64,000 nt of DNA, taken from contig NZ_AZFE01000030.1 in NCBI RefSeq assembly GCF_001434315.1, positions 104,363 to 168,362 of the forward strand, written 5' to 3'. The position numbers and the translations under genes were made by a program. This stretch comes from Paucilactobacillus oligofermentans DSM 15707 = LMG 22743 (GTDB lineage: Bacteria > Bacillota > Bacilli > Lactobacillales > Lactobacillaceae). This document shows, piece by piece, positions 35,847 through 43,737 of the stretch. Each line of letters opens with the position of its first letter. Within the stretch, counting starts at the first letter, position 1. Below the pieces are notes generated by a model, which made no database searches, was not told the DNA's origin, and saw only the letters and a program-made list of their open reading frames with translations.

Positions 35847-36572
35847 TTGCTTACTCAACTTCTATCTAGATGGCGTGAAATCAATTGGAAAATGTTAGTT
35901 GTTTCCACCGTAATTCAGTTAGCTATCTGGTTCTATATTCCCATTCAATACACAAAAAATATATCAACCGCTACCTTTGAGTTCAATTTATGGATAGTTG
36001 GTGCTTATGCAGCCATGATTGCAATTTCATCATTTCTGATATTCAGTTCAAATTTCAAATCACCCTTTGCAATGATCTCAATTTTAGCTAGTTTTATTCT
36101 CGCTTTCTCCGGAATTATTAAAGGAAATCTCACACTACTCTTGCTCTTGCTATTATTACCAATTTTCCTATTAATTGTTCAAATTGGCTATGCCCAATTA
36201 AAAAATGAATACGGTCTAATTATTTATAGCTTACTGGTTACGATTAGTGTCCCAGCAACAATTGCCTTTATGTCGGCCCACTTTTTATCATGGACCTTCA
36301 TTAAAACTTTAATTCCGTTATTTTGGTTATCAATGCTGTTTCTCACGCCAGTATTTATTGAAAAAAGTAGTCGCTTGTTTTCGATTACTAATACAATCAG
36401 TGCCGTTATTTTTATTATTTTGATGTTAACTCAATCGGTTTCAATCCAAACTATCATCGCAATCATAATAGCAATTATCGGTTGGTTTGGAATGCATAAC
36501 TTCCCCAACATGAAGCATAAATACGTTTCATACAGCTTATTAGAACTAATCATTATCTTACTAATTTATTAA
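35847..36572 (+). CDS. Polytopic membrane protein of unknown function
   Basis: 241 residues with about seven or eight hydrophobic segments covering most of the chain, and short loops. The start is TTG at 35847, with GAGGTG about 5 bases before; no better ATG exists. The pattern (WREINWKMLVVSTVIQLAIWFYIPIQYTK) somewhat resembles YwiC-like or UbiA-like membrane proteins, but I cannot assign a family. Single gene, divergent from metK and ended by a bidirectional terminator. Confidence 0.65.
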   Translation: MLTQLLSRWREINWKMLVVSTVIQLAIWFYIPIQYTKNISTATFEFNLWIVGAYAAMIAISSFLIFSSNFKSPFAMISILASFILAFSGIIKGNLTLLLLLLLLPIFLLIVQIGYAQLKNEYGLIIYSLLVTISVPATIAFMSAHFLSWTFIKTLIPLFWLSMLFLTPVFIEKSSRLFSITNTISAVIFIILMLTQSVSIQTIIAIIIAIIGWFGMHNFPNMKHKYVSYSLLELIIILLIY

Positions 36573-36605
36573 ACAACCTTAGACTAATCTAAGGTTGTTT
36601 TTTAT
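36570..36605. terminator. Bidirectional intrinsic terminator
   Basis: AAACAACCTTAGA, loop CTAA, TCTAAGGTTGTTTTT. It lies between the convergent membrane protein gene and the Tag-like gene. Confidence 0.88.
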
Positions 36606-37135
36606 ACTCTGGCATCAACCATACCAATCGCTAACATAAACGAATAAATCGTCACCGGACCAACTAACCGGAAACCATCTTGATGCATTTGATTAGCAAT
36701 TATCATTGATCGTCGCGTTTTTGATGGTAATTTTTCATTTTTATTAACCAAAATTTTGCTCGCTTTATAGTCAACAAAACCCCAAAGATAATTATTAAAG
36801 GTTAATCCATTGGCTTTCATCGCCATAATAATTTGTGCATTATTAATCGTCGCTTCCAATTTCAATTTATTTCGAATTATTGCCGGATTAATCAACATTA
36901 ATTCAATATGGGTTGCTGTCATTCTTGCTACTTTATCAATTTGATAATCACTAAAATAATGACGAAAGCCTTCACGTTTATTTAAAACTACTTGTCGGTT
37001 TAATCCAATTTGATAAGATTGCATACAAAGCATTTCAAATAGCTTTTGATCATCATGCTCTTCAAAACCCCATTCATTATCATAATAATTTTTCAATAAC
37101 ATTGTTTGTTCAGCCCACTCAGGTCTATTAACCAC
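36602..37135 (-). CDS. Tag-like (3-methyladenine glycosylase I family) protein lacking zinc and catalytic residues
   Basis: 177 residues from a GTG at 37133-37135 preceded by AAAGGAGG at 8 bases, giving MVNRPEW. The frame aligns by eye with Tag: NYYDNEWGFEEHDDQKLFEML, VLNKREGFRHYFSDYQIDKVARM, GFRLVGPVTIYSFMLAIGMV. Compared with E. coli Tag, the zinc ligand C4 is gone (RPEW for RCGW) and H17 is Tyr. The C-terminal His and Cys are missing because the chain stops at GMVDARV. The catalytic Glu (CLEGQQAGLSW) is Gln (CMQSYQIGLNR). The fold is probably kept; canonical base excision is doubtful. Single gene. Confidence 0.82.
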   Translation of the reverse strand: MVNRPEWAEQTMLLKNYYDNEWGFEEHDDQKLFEMLCMQSYQIGLNRQVVLNKREGFRHYFSDYQIDKVARMTATHIELMLINPAIIRNKLKLEATINNAQIIMAMKANGLTFNNYLWGFVDYKASKILVNKNEKLPSKTRRSMIIANQMHQDGFRLVGPVTIYSFMLAIGMVDARV

Positions 37136-37241
37136 TATAACTGCCTCCTTTAGTTCGATAGATTTAGCTACGTTAAAAAGGAGGTAATTCATTTAAATGA
37201 GTTTAATTATTTAGTTGTATAATACAATTAAATTTCAAATA

Positions 37242-37266
37242 AAAAAGCCGATTTTCATCGACTTTC
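37242..37266 (-). terminator. Terminator of amino acid permease gene
   Basis: On the minus strand AAAGTCGA, loop TGAAAA, TCGGCTTT then a T-run; one G-T pair. It lies just after the permease stop at 37273. Confidence 0.72.
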
Positions 37267-37272
37267 CTTATC

Positions 37273-38631
37273 TTAAGCATGTTGTTTATCTTTATTCTTT
37301 TTTACAAAATAGAGCAAGAAGAACCAGACAACTGATAGTATCAGTGCAATCAATGTTTCCTGTTTAAAGCAAAGTATCACGGACACTGCTGCCAAGAATA
37401 CAAGAATTAAGTAGTCACTAATTGGCGCAAATGGTGTCTTAAATTCAGATTCTTGTCCCTTTTTAGTTTTCTTAAACTTCAAATGAGTTAAAATTATTAT
37501 TCCCCAAATGAAGATAAAACAGGTTGTCGCAACCGTTGAAACTAAAGTAAACACCTGACTAGGAATTAAATAATTCAATGCAACCGAAATTGCAATAATA
37601 ATACATGATACATATAATGCATTGGCTGGTACATGGTGCTTAGATAATTTACTAATTTTACGAATTTTTTTATTTTTTGATGAAGCAGTTAATTCAGCTA
37701 ACATTCGTCCAGTTGTGTACAACGAGCTATTGCAAGCTGAAGCAGCAGCCGTAATCACAACAAAATTAATCACACTGGCCGCTGCAGTAATCCCAATATC
37801 TTTAAAGACCATTACAAACGGACTTTGAGATGCCTGAAGTTGATTCCAAGGATAAATACACATAATAATAAATAGTGCACCCACATAAAAGATAATAATT
37901 CTAATTGGAATATCATTAATTGCTTTAGGTAATACCTTCTTGGGATCTTGAGTTTCTGCAGCTGTCATTCCAACCATTTCAATTCCGATAAAACTAAAAA
38001 TTACCATTTGAAACGATAGTAAAAAGCCTTTCATCCCCGTCGGGAAAAACCCACCGTGACTAACTAGATTAGTCACCGTTACATGCCCAGAAGGAGTTTT
38101 AAAGCTCACCATAATCATCACGATCCCAGCGACAATTAACCCAATAATCGCAACAATTTTGATTAATGAGAACCAAAATTCAACTTCTCCAAATGCACCA
38201 ACTGTAATTAAATTAACTCCTAATAGGATAATTAAAAATACTAGTCCTGGAACCCATTGTGGTACTCCAGGTAGCCACAGTTGAACGTAGATTCCAATCG
38301 CTGTCATTTCAGCCATCGCAATTGTTACCCAACAAATCCAGTACGTCCAGCCAGTAATAAAAGCTGCTGTTTCCCCTAAATAATCACGCACAGCTTCAAC
38401 AAATGAATGATAACCTAGATTAGAAAGCAATAATTCACCTAATGCCCTCATTAACAAAAAACATACCATTCCAGTTAAAATATATGCTAGGATAATTGAT
38501 GGTCCCGCTAATCTAATTGATTGACCTGATCCTAAGAATAATCCCGTACCAATTGTGCCACCAATGGCAATCAATTGAACATGTCGGTTCTTTAAATTAC
38601 GCGCTAGTTCTGTGGTCTCTTGTGTTTCCAT
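37273..38631 (-). CDS. APC-family amino acid permease
   Basis: Proton-coupled amino acid importer, about 452 residues with 12 hydrophobic segments. The N-terminus LARNLKNRHVQLIAIGGTIGTGLFLGSG is the signature of the amino acid transporter (AAT) subfamily, with FSFIGIEMVGMTAAETQDPKK in helix 6 and the following loop. The GTIGTG region and general layout resemble CycA-type D-Ala/D-Ser/Gly permeases, but substrate is not certain. The start is ambiguous between METQETTELARN (38631) and MREVSDQ (38652); I prefer the first. Single gene. Confidence 0.9.
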   Translation of the reverse strand: METQETTELARNLKNRHVQLIAIGGTIGTGLFLGSGQSIRLAGPSIILAYILTGMVCFLLMRALGELLLSNLGYHSFVEAVRDYLGETAAFITGWTYWICWVTIAMAEMTAIGIYVQLWLPGVPQWVPGLVFLIILLGVNLITVGAFGEVEFWFSLIKIVAIIGLIVAGIVMIMVSFKTPSGHVTVTNLVSHGGFFPTGMKGFLLSFQMVIFSFIGIEMVGMTAAETQDPKKVLPKAINDIPIRIIIFYVGALFIIMCIYPWNQLQASQSPFVMVFKDIGITAAASVINFVVITAAASACNSSLYTTGRMLAELTASSKNKKIRKISKLSKHHVPANALYVSCIIIAISVALNYLIPSQVFTLVSTVATTCFIFIWGIIILTHLKFKKTKKGQESEFKTPFAPISDYLILVFLAAVSVILCFKQETLIALILSVVWFFLLYFVKKNKDKQHA

Positions 38632-38781
38632 TTGATCACTCACTTCTCTCATCTTAATTGTTAATTGACTTGCGCATACGAACATCAATTAAATTCATAT
38701 TAAAATTATAGCTAAAAATTGCCATAAATTCCAATTATTTAGTTATAAATCATTTTTCATAAGTCAGGAGAACCCCTACCA

Positions 38782-39315
38782 ATGCTCAAATGGATGCCCT
38801 TTATTTTTATTTTTTTAATTTTAATAATCTTTCTAATTTATATTGTTTTTAAACACCATGACTCCTTATTCCCAAAAATTACTCTAATTTGTGCCTGGAT
38901 TTATGCATTATTTATTTGCCGCATTTGCTTTTCACCAATCTCATTTGGTTTTACCTCACCAAATGAAATTCATTACTTTTTATTTGATGGCATTATTTTT
39001 AACTTAGTCCCGTTTCAATCGCTAGATACTGCATTTTGGATGAATATTTTAATGACCGTTCCGGCGGGGATTTTTTATCAATTAATTATTCAACCAACCA
39101 AATTAAAAAACATGATTCTACTTGGTATTACAACCGGACTTTTCCTAGAATGCACGCAGATGATAATTAACTTTATTGTTCATCTAGGCCGTTGGGTTGA
39201 AGTTGACGACTTAATTACCAATGCCTGTGGGGTTTGGATTGGCATGTTACTTGTCTACCTTCTCTTAAAATCACCATTTAAAAAAATTGTAACTACTTTT
39301 CAGATAAACAAGTAA
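38782..39315 (+). CDS. VanZ-family membrane protein
   Basis: 177 residues with about five hydrophobic segments. The VanZ-like elements are FNLVPFQSLD, ILMTVPAGIFYQLI, GLFLECTQMIINF and VEVDDLITNACGVWIG. Although named for a teicoplanin resistance accessory protein, most family members are housekeeping membrane proteins of unknown role, and no van cluster is near. ATG at 38782 has AGGAG about 11 bases upstream. Single gene with a terminator. Confidence 0.85.
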   Translation: MLKWMPFIFIFLILIIFLIYIVFKHHDSLFPKITLICAWIYALFICRICFSPISFGFTSPNEIHYFLFDGIIFNLVPFQSLDTAFWMNILMTVPAGIFYQLIIQPTKLKNMILLGITTGLFLECTQMIINFIVHLGRWVEVDDLITNACGVWIGMLLVYLLLKSPFKKIVTTFQINK

Positions 39316-39326
39316 TTTGTATCATA

Positions 39327-39370
39327 CAAAAAGCGGTCATACCAACATTTAATTGGTATGACCGCTTTTG
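39327..39370. terminator. Bidirectional intrinsic terminator
   Basis: AAAAGCGGTCATACCAA, loop, TTGGTATGACCGCTTTT. It ends both the vanZ-like gene and the leftward acyl-CoA synthetase gene or operon. Confidence 0.9.
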
Positions 39371-39391
39371 CTTTATTTAAAATCAATCTCT

Positions 39392-40915
39392 TCATACATG
39401 CTGCATAACCAGCATTTCAGCTAATTTAGGTCTTAAAATTTTCCCAGTATTATTTTTAGGGAATTCATTAATTCTAAAGACCTGCGTTGGACATTCAAAC
39501 GTCGCTAAATTTTCCTTGGCATATGCAATAACTTGATTTGAAAATGTTTCTTCGTCTATTTCTGAACTACTAACAATCACAGCAGTAACTTGTTCGCCAT
39601 ATAAATCATCGGGTAAACCAATGACAGCTACTTCATTAACCGCCTCTAATCGTGTCAGTACGCTTTCAACTTTTGCCGGTGCTACTTTTTCACCACCACG
39701 ATTAATCATTTCTTTTTGGCGACCTTTAACGAACAAGTAACCATCATCATCTACATAACCTAAATCACCCGTTTTAAACCAACCATCTTCAAATGAATCT
39801 GGTTGCGATTCAAGATAATCATTAATCACATGATCACCTCGAAGCCAAATTTCACCAATTTCAGTTGCATTTTTTTGTAACTGTCCATTAACATTAATTG
39901 CTAGCTCAGTTCCAAATGGCTTACCCGCTGATCCTATCTTAGGAGCATTAAACGGATTAATAGTTGATTGACTTGTTGTTTCTGTCATTCCATAGCCTTC
40001 TAAAATTTGAGTATTAAATTGTTTCTCAAATGATAATAGTTGGTGTTCCGGTAAAGAAAATGAAGAGGAACGCAAAAATCTTAATGCTACTTTATCTTGG
40101 CGTTCTTCATACACTACTTTAGCTTTCTCATTCATTAATAATATTGAAACAATTGTTGGCACTACCGATACCCAGGTAACTTGATTATCTGTTACTTGAT
40201 TCCAAAATTTACTGGCACTAAATTTTGATGTAGTCATTATTCGGCCACCGGCATATCGCATGGAAAGGCATGACATCACCTGGGCATTAATATGAAACAT
40301 TGGCATAATTACCATCGTTGTATCTAATTTAGTTAATTCATGGCTCAGATAATCATGGATGGCCGCATTATTTAATAAGCGATGTGTCAGACCCACCCGT
40401 TTTGGTTTACCGGTTGTCCCAGAAGTATTTAAGATCATTGCAAGATCATCTTCATGTGGCGTAACCACTACTAAATGTTTTCGTGACAACATCTTGGTAC
40501 TTACAAATAAATTCATTTTGAGCATTGTATTTAATTCTAAATTGTCTTTAATAAAATTATTTATTTGTTCCAATGATGATACAAAACTATCTTTCATAAT
40601 TAAACATGCATAGTCTTGTTCAGCAAGTTCTGCTTTAAGCTGTGCAATGGGGGTTGTAAAAGCAATTGGATGTACTACAATTCCTAACTCCCAGGCAGCC
40701 TGCATAATTGTTAAGTATGCAACTGAATTATCTAAACAAACTAGAATTTGGTCTCCACGTTGGACTTTAGCTGTCATTAAAAATGAAGCAATTTGTTTCA
40801 CATCTTGTCCAAATTGATCACCTGTAAACCACTGATCAAGTTCATCATCCCTAAATAAACGTCTACTTCCTTGATCCACTAATTGGCTTGTTAATACCTC
40901 AGTTAATTTTGTCAT
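39392..40915 (-). CDS. AMP-forming acyl-CoA synthetase, oxalyl-CoA-synthetase-like
   Basis: ANL superfamily ligase, 507 residues. ATP/AMP motif LNTSGTTGKPKRVGL (about 170-184), ILEGYGMTETTSQSTINPF (A5), GDLGYVDDDGYLFVKGRQKEMINRGGEKV (A7/A8) and NNTGKILRPKL with the catalytic Lys near the C-terminus. The run MTETTSQSTINPFNAPKIGSAGKP resembles plant/yeast oxalyl-CoA synthetases (AAE3/Pcs60), but no oxalyl-CoA decarboxylase is adjacent. I use the ATG ending at 40915 with GAGG 8 bases before. It lies 95 bases after the isomerase-like gene without a visible terminator, so it could be read from the upstream catabolic operon. Confidence 0.88.
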   Translation of the reverse strand: MTKLTEVLTSQLVDQGSRRLFRDDELDQWFTGDQFGQDVKQIASFLMTAKVQRGDQILVCLDNSVAYLTIMQAAWELGIVVHPIAFTTPIAQLKAELAEQDYACLIMKDSFVSSLEQINNFIKDNLELNTMLKMNLFVSTKMLSRKHLVVVTPHEDDLAMILNTSGTTGKPKRVGLTHRLLNNAAIHDYLSHELTKLDTTMVIMPMFHINAQVMSCLSMRYAGGRIMTTSKFSASKFWNQVTDNQVTWVSVVPTIVSILLMNEKAKVVYEERQDKVALRFLRSSSFSLPEHQLLSFEKQFNTQILEGYGMTETTSQSTINPFNAPKIGSAGKPFGTELAINVNGQLQKNATEIGEIWLRGDHVINDYLESQPDSFEDGWFKTGDLGYVDDDGYLFVKGRQKEMINRGGEKVAPAKVESVLTRLEAVNEVAVIGLPDDLYGEQVTAVIVSSSEIDEETFSNQVIAYAKENLATFECPTQVFRINEFPKNNTGKILRPKLAEMLVMQHV

Positions 40916-41010
40916 AATCATTACCTCTTTCCTAATTGCATTTCCTTACCAACGAGTGGTTTTCGTTTACTATGAATTGTTCAGATCAGTAATTCAAACC
41001 ATCAATTTAC

Positions 41011-42339
41011 TTAATAAGTTAAACTTTTAATCCCTAACATTTTTGCTAACGATGACAGTTCTGCCGCATAATTGCCATATACAAGTGCAAAGTGAGATTC
41101 ATATCCATTTTCAACAAAGTCATCAATTAAGTTTTCTACTGGCGCTTTCATTTGGACCTTACCTGAGAAGCCATTAAATTGCGCTTTCGTATCCAAGACC
41201 TTACCGTTAGCAATAATTAATTGGTAGCCATCCAGATCATAATGAACTCTTAGCATTGTCACTTCACCTGGTTTTAAAACGGCCTGTGGACTAACTGGTA
41301 CTTTCCGATTAGGATGAACACTCGCTTCAACACCATATTTGGGGTTTGCTAATGAATATGCCCCATAATCGTGCCAAGTGGTCACCGTATTATCTTCCGG
41401 ATCCATATTTGAAAAATCACCTAAGAATGTTGCCGCTTGAGTTGTAGTCATTTGTTGCAAGATATACATTGATAACGCACCGTGGATATCACATTCCATT
41501 GCCGTTGGTAACTTTTGATCACTTAATTGTGACCAAGCAGCTCCTGGTGCACTATGATATGTATCAAAAAAATCAGGCCAACAACGAGATGCTAAGGCAC
41601 CAAGATTATCTTTTTCACTATACTGTTTCATCAAAGCTGCAAATCTGACGAATTTATACGTTTCTGGTGCATTTAAATCTAAATTATTAAAGTTAGCTTT
41701 GGCATACTCTAACTCATCATGAAATTCTGGCTCCGATAAGTGATCAGCTAATTCAAAGGCCTGATCAATTTGATAGTGAACCAAATTAGTTCCAAAAGTT
41801 TGTTTTAAATGCTTGGCATTTGAATCTGAGAAAAAGAATCCAGGCGGAAAGGTTCCCACCACACCGATATTTAAATTAGCAATATCTTGTTTAGTACTAG
41901 CTGCTTTAATAAAATCATTGATTTTTAATTCAACATTTTTTTCTGTAACGTTACCATAAATATGTTCATATTGATGCTTTTGACTGTTTAAATAATTACC
42001 TGAACTCATAATGCCGGTTAATGAATTTAATCGTAACCAGCCACCAACACTTGGTTCTCTGGGTGCTAACAATAAGATCGGCAATAATGGATAATACTCA
42101 TGTACTAATTTAATAAATTCGGCATCCGTGAAGGTTAAATTTTGAAAGATAATCCCAGCAAATGTTTCACCACTAATCTCGCTTAAGTATTGAGCCAATT
42201 CCTCTGGGGTTCCTAACGCAGTGGTTGGTGAAATAAGTGATACTTTTTTTAATTGTTGTAGTGTATCCGCCATTACTTGATCAGCTGCATTGGCATCGAA
42301 TTTACGACGAACGACTGGTAAATATAAAATTGAATTCAT
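41011..42339 (-). CDS. L-fucose/arabinose isomerase-like protein (candidate sulfoquinovose isomerase)
   Basis: 442 residues from the ATG ending at 42339 (MNSILYLPVVRR), with AAAGGGG upstream. The layout is that of the FucI/AraA-like fold: an N-terminal Rossmann part (FAGIIFQNLTFTDAEFIKLVH, PILLLAPREPSVGGW), then PTAMECDIHGALSMYIL and TFLGDFSNMDPEDN with probable metal ligands Glu and Asp, and a C-terminal FucIase domain (LKPGEVTMLRVHYD...). No fuculokinase or aldolase of fucose catabolism is nearby. In the context of transaldolase and DUF4867 genes the best guess is the SQ isomerase (SftI/SqvD-type) role. It follows the DUF4867 gene by about 16 bases. Substrate is inference. Confidence 0.8.
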   Translation of the reverse strand: MNSILYLPVVRRKFDANAADQVMADTLQQLKKVSLISPTTALGTPEELAQYLSEISGETFAGIIFQNLTFTDAEFIKLVHEYYPLLPILLLAPREPSVGGWLRLNSLTGIMSSGNYLNSQKHQYEHIYGNVTEKNVELKINDFIKAASTKQDIANLNIGVVGTFPPGFFFSDSNAKHLKQTFGTNLVHYQIDQAFELADHLSEPEFHDELEYAKANFNNLDLNAPETYKFVRFAALMKQYSEKDNLGALASRCWPDFFDTYHSAPGAAWSQLSDQKLPTAMECDIHGALSMYILQQMTTTQAATFLGDFSNMDPEDNTVTTWHDYGAYSLANPKYGVEASVHPNRKVPVSPQAVLKPGEVTMLRVHYDLDGYQLIIANGKVLDTKAQFNGFSGKVQMKAPVENLIDDFVENGYESHFALVYGNYAAELSSLAKMLGIKSLTY

Positions 42340-42355
42340 TATATCCAACCCCTTT

Positions 42356-43030
42356 CTATTTGTTATTGACAGTTGCAATTTTATTAATCATATAATTATC
42401 ACCGCGAAGGCCAATTCGTGCCCCTTTATCAACCATGCGTTGATTATCAGCATGTGTTAATAACCATTTATTTTTTTGAAAAACAATTGAATCTGCTTCG
42501 GGATCATCAAGCGATCCATTAGTCCCTGCGGTTAAAATAACTAGGCAGCGAAATCCATCACTATCAATCGCACATGGTGCAAAATGCAATGTTGATGCAT
42601 AAACTTCAATTGCCGTTCCTTTAGGAACAAAAAATGCTTGCGATTCGTCAGTTTCAACCCACATTTTATGAATCACACTTCGATGGGTTAGAAATAATAC
42701 TAAATCAGTACCAGCTAAATTAAGTTCTGAGCAATTATGAAATTCGAAGGCATTTAAATGATCACTATGACCATTACAATATCCAATTTCAATTTTTTGT
42801 TCGCCATAAAAATCACGTTCGATTTCTGTTCGTTGCTCCGCTAACCAACTTTTTTCTTCACGAATATAAACATTATTCACACTCGGAATTTCCGTTTTGG
42901 CCAGCAAATTACTCAATACCCTTTGCTGTGGTAATTCCACCACACGACCGAAATCTTCAAACTCTTCATCAAATACCGAGCGGACATCAAGTTCTGGATT
43001 AGCTCGTCGAACTTCTTCTAAACTAGCCAT
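42356..43030 (-). CDS. DUF4867-family protein (candidate SftX-type)
   Basis: 224 residues, cytoplasmic, cupin-like. The DUF4867 features are IGYCNGHSDHLNAFEFHNCSELNLAGTDLVLFL and FFVPKGTAIEVYASTLHFAP, then LVILTAGTN and NKWLLTHAD. The family has no established reaction. As I recall, a DUF4867 protein (SftX) is a conserved member of sulfoglycolytic transaldolase gene clusters in Firmicutes. Here it is coupled to the transaldolase gene by a TAATG overlap and precedes the isomerase gene. A role as epimerase/mutarotase or ligand-binding protein for the sulfosugar is speculative. Confidence 0.85.
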   Translation of the reverse strand: MASLEEVRRANPELDVRSVFDEEFEDFGRVVELPQQRVLSNLLAKTEIPSVNNVYIREEKSWLAEQRTEIERDFYGEQKIEIGYCNGHSDHLNAFEFHNCSELNLAGTDLVLFLTHRSVIHKMWVETDESQAFFVPKGTAIEVYASTLHFAPCAIDSDGFRCLVILTAGTNGSLDDPEADSIVFQKNKWLLTHADNQRMVDKGARIGLRGDNYMINKIATVNNK

Positions 43031-43704
43031 TAAATCACCTGCTCAGTCTTTGTGTTATCCCATGCATCTTGAAAAGTTTTTAAGCCAAAATCAGTATATG
43101 GATTTTCAAAACTTGCTTCGAAAACTGATAAACCACAAGTTACAATGTCTGCACCCATAAGTGCCGCCTCTTGAATCTGTTTAGCAGTTCTAACAGCTGC
43201 CACAATAATTTCCGTATCAAAATGATACATTTTATAAATATCAACTACTTGTTTAACGGACGCTAAGCCTTCATCCCCAAAATCCTCTTTCCAGCCGACA
43301 AATGGCGAAACATACTTAGCCCCAATTTTACCGGGCATAATGGATTGTGCTGCTGAAAATACTAAAGTCATATTCGTTTTAATTCCGCGAAGTTCAAGTT
43401 GGCGAGCAGCAATTATTCCTTGCTTATTAGTCGGGATTTTAATCACAAAATTATTTGAAAATGAGCTAACCTCTTCGGCCATCTGAATCATTTCATCAGC
43501 TGTTTGTAAGTGTGGGTTAATTTCTACTGAAACGGGAAATTCAGGCTTATCTGAAACATAAACTGCAATATCACGGATAGCACGATTGAATGACTTACCA
43601 CTATTCATAATATGTTTCGGATTTGTCGTCACACCATCAAATCCATATTGTTCATATGCAATTTCAATTTCATCTAATTTTGCGCTATCTAAAAAATATT
43701 TCAT
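43030..43704 (-). CDS. TalC/FSA-type transaldolase (candidate sulfofructose transaldolase)
   Basis: 224 residues from the ATG ending at 43704 (MKYFLDSAKLDEIE), with AGGTGA upstream. It belongs to the short transaldolase / fructose-6-phosphate aldolase group: FDGVTTNPKHI, VSVEINP, NNFVIKIPTN with Schiff-base Lys at residue 89, LVFSAAQ, and AKYVSPFVGWKEDFGDEG. The Asn/Arg-rich loop of FSA (PYVNRID) is replaced by PFVGWKED, so the donor site is changed. In this operon a sulfofructose-to-glyceraldehyde-3-phosphate transaldolase (SftT-type) is the best fit. It overlaps the DUF4867 start by one base. Confidence 0.88.
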   Translation of the reverse strand: MKYFLDSAKLDEIEIAYEQYGFDGVTTNPKHIMNSGKSFNRAIRDIAVYVSDKPEFPVSVEINPHLQTADEMIQMAEEVSSFSNNFVIKIPTNKQGIIAARQLELRGIKTNMTLVFSAAQSIMPGKIGAKYVSPFVGWKEDFGDEGLASVKQVVDIYKMYHFDTEIIVAAVRTAKQIQEAALMGADIVTCGLSVFEASFENPYTDFGLKTFQDAWDNTKTEQVI

Positions 43705-43737
43705 ATTATTCACCTAATCTTTCAATTTCTAGTTAAC

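Noticed and set aside
38782..39315. VanZ-like gene as an antibiotic resistance determinant
   Set aside because: No van operon neighbours; the VanZ fold is widespread in genes unrelated to glycopeptide resistance.
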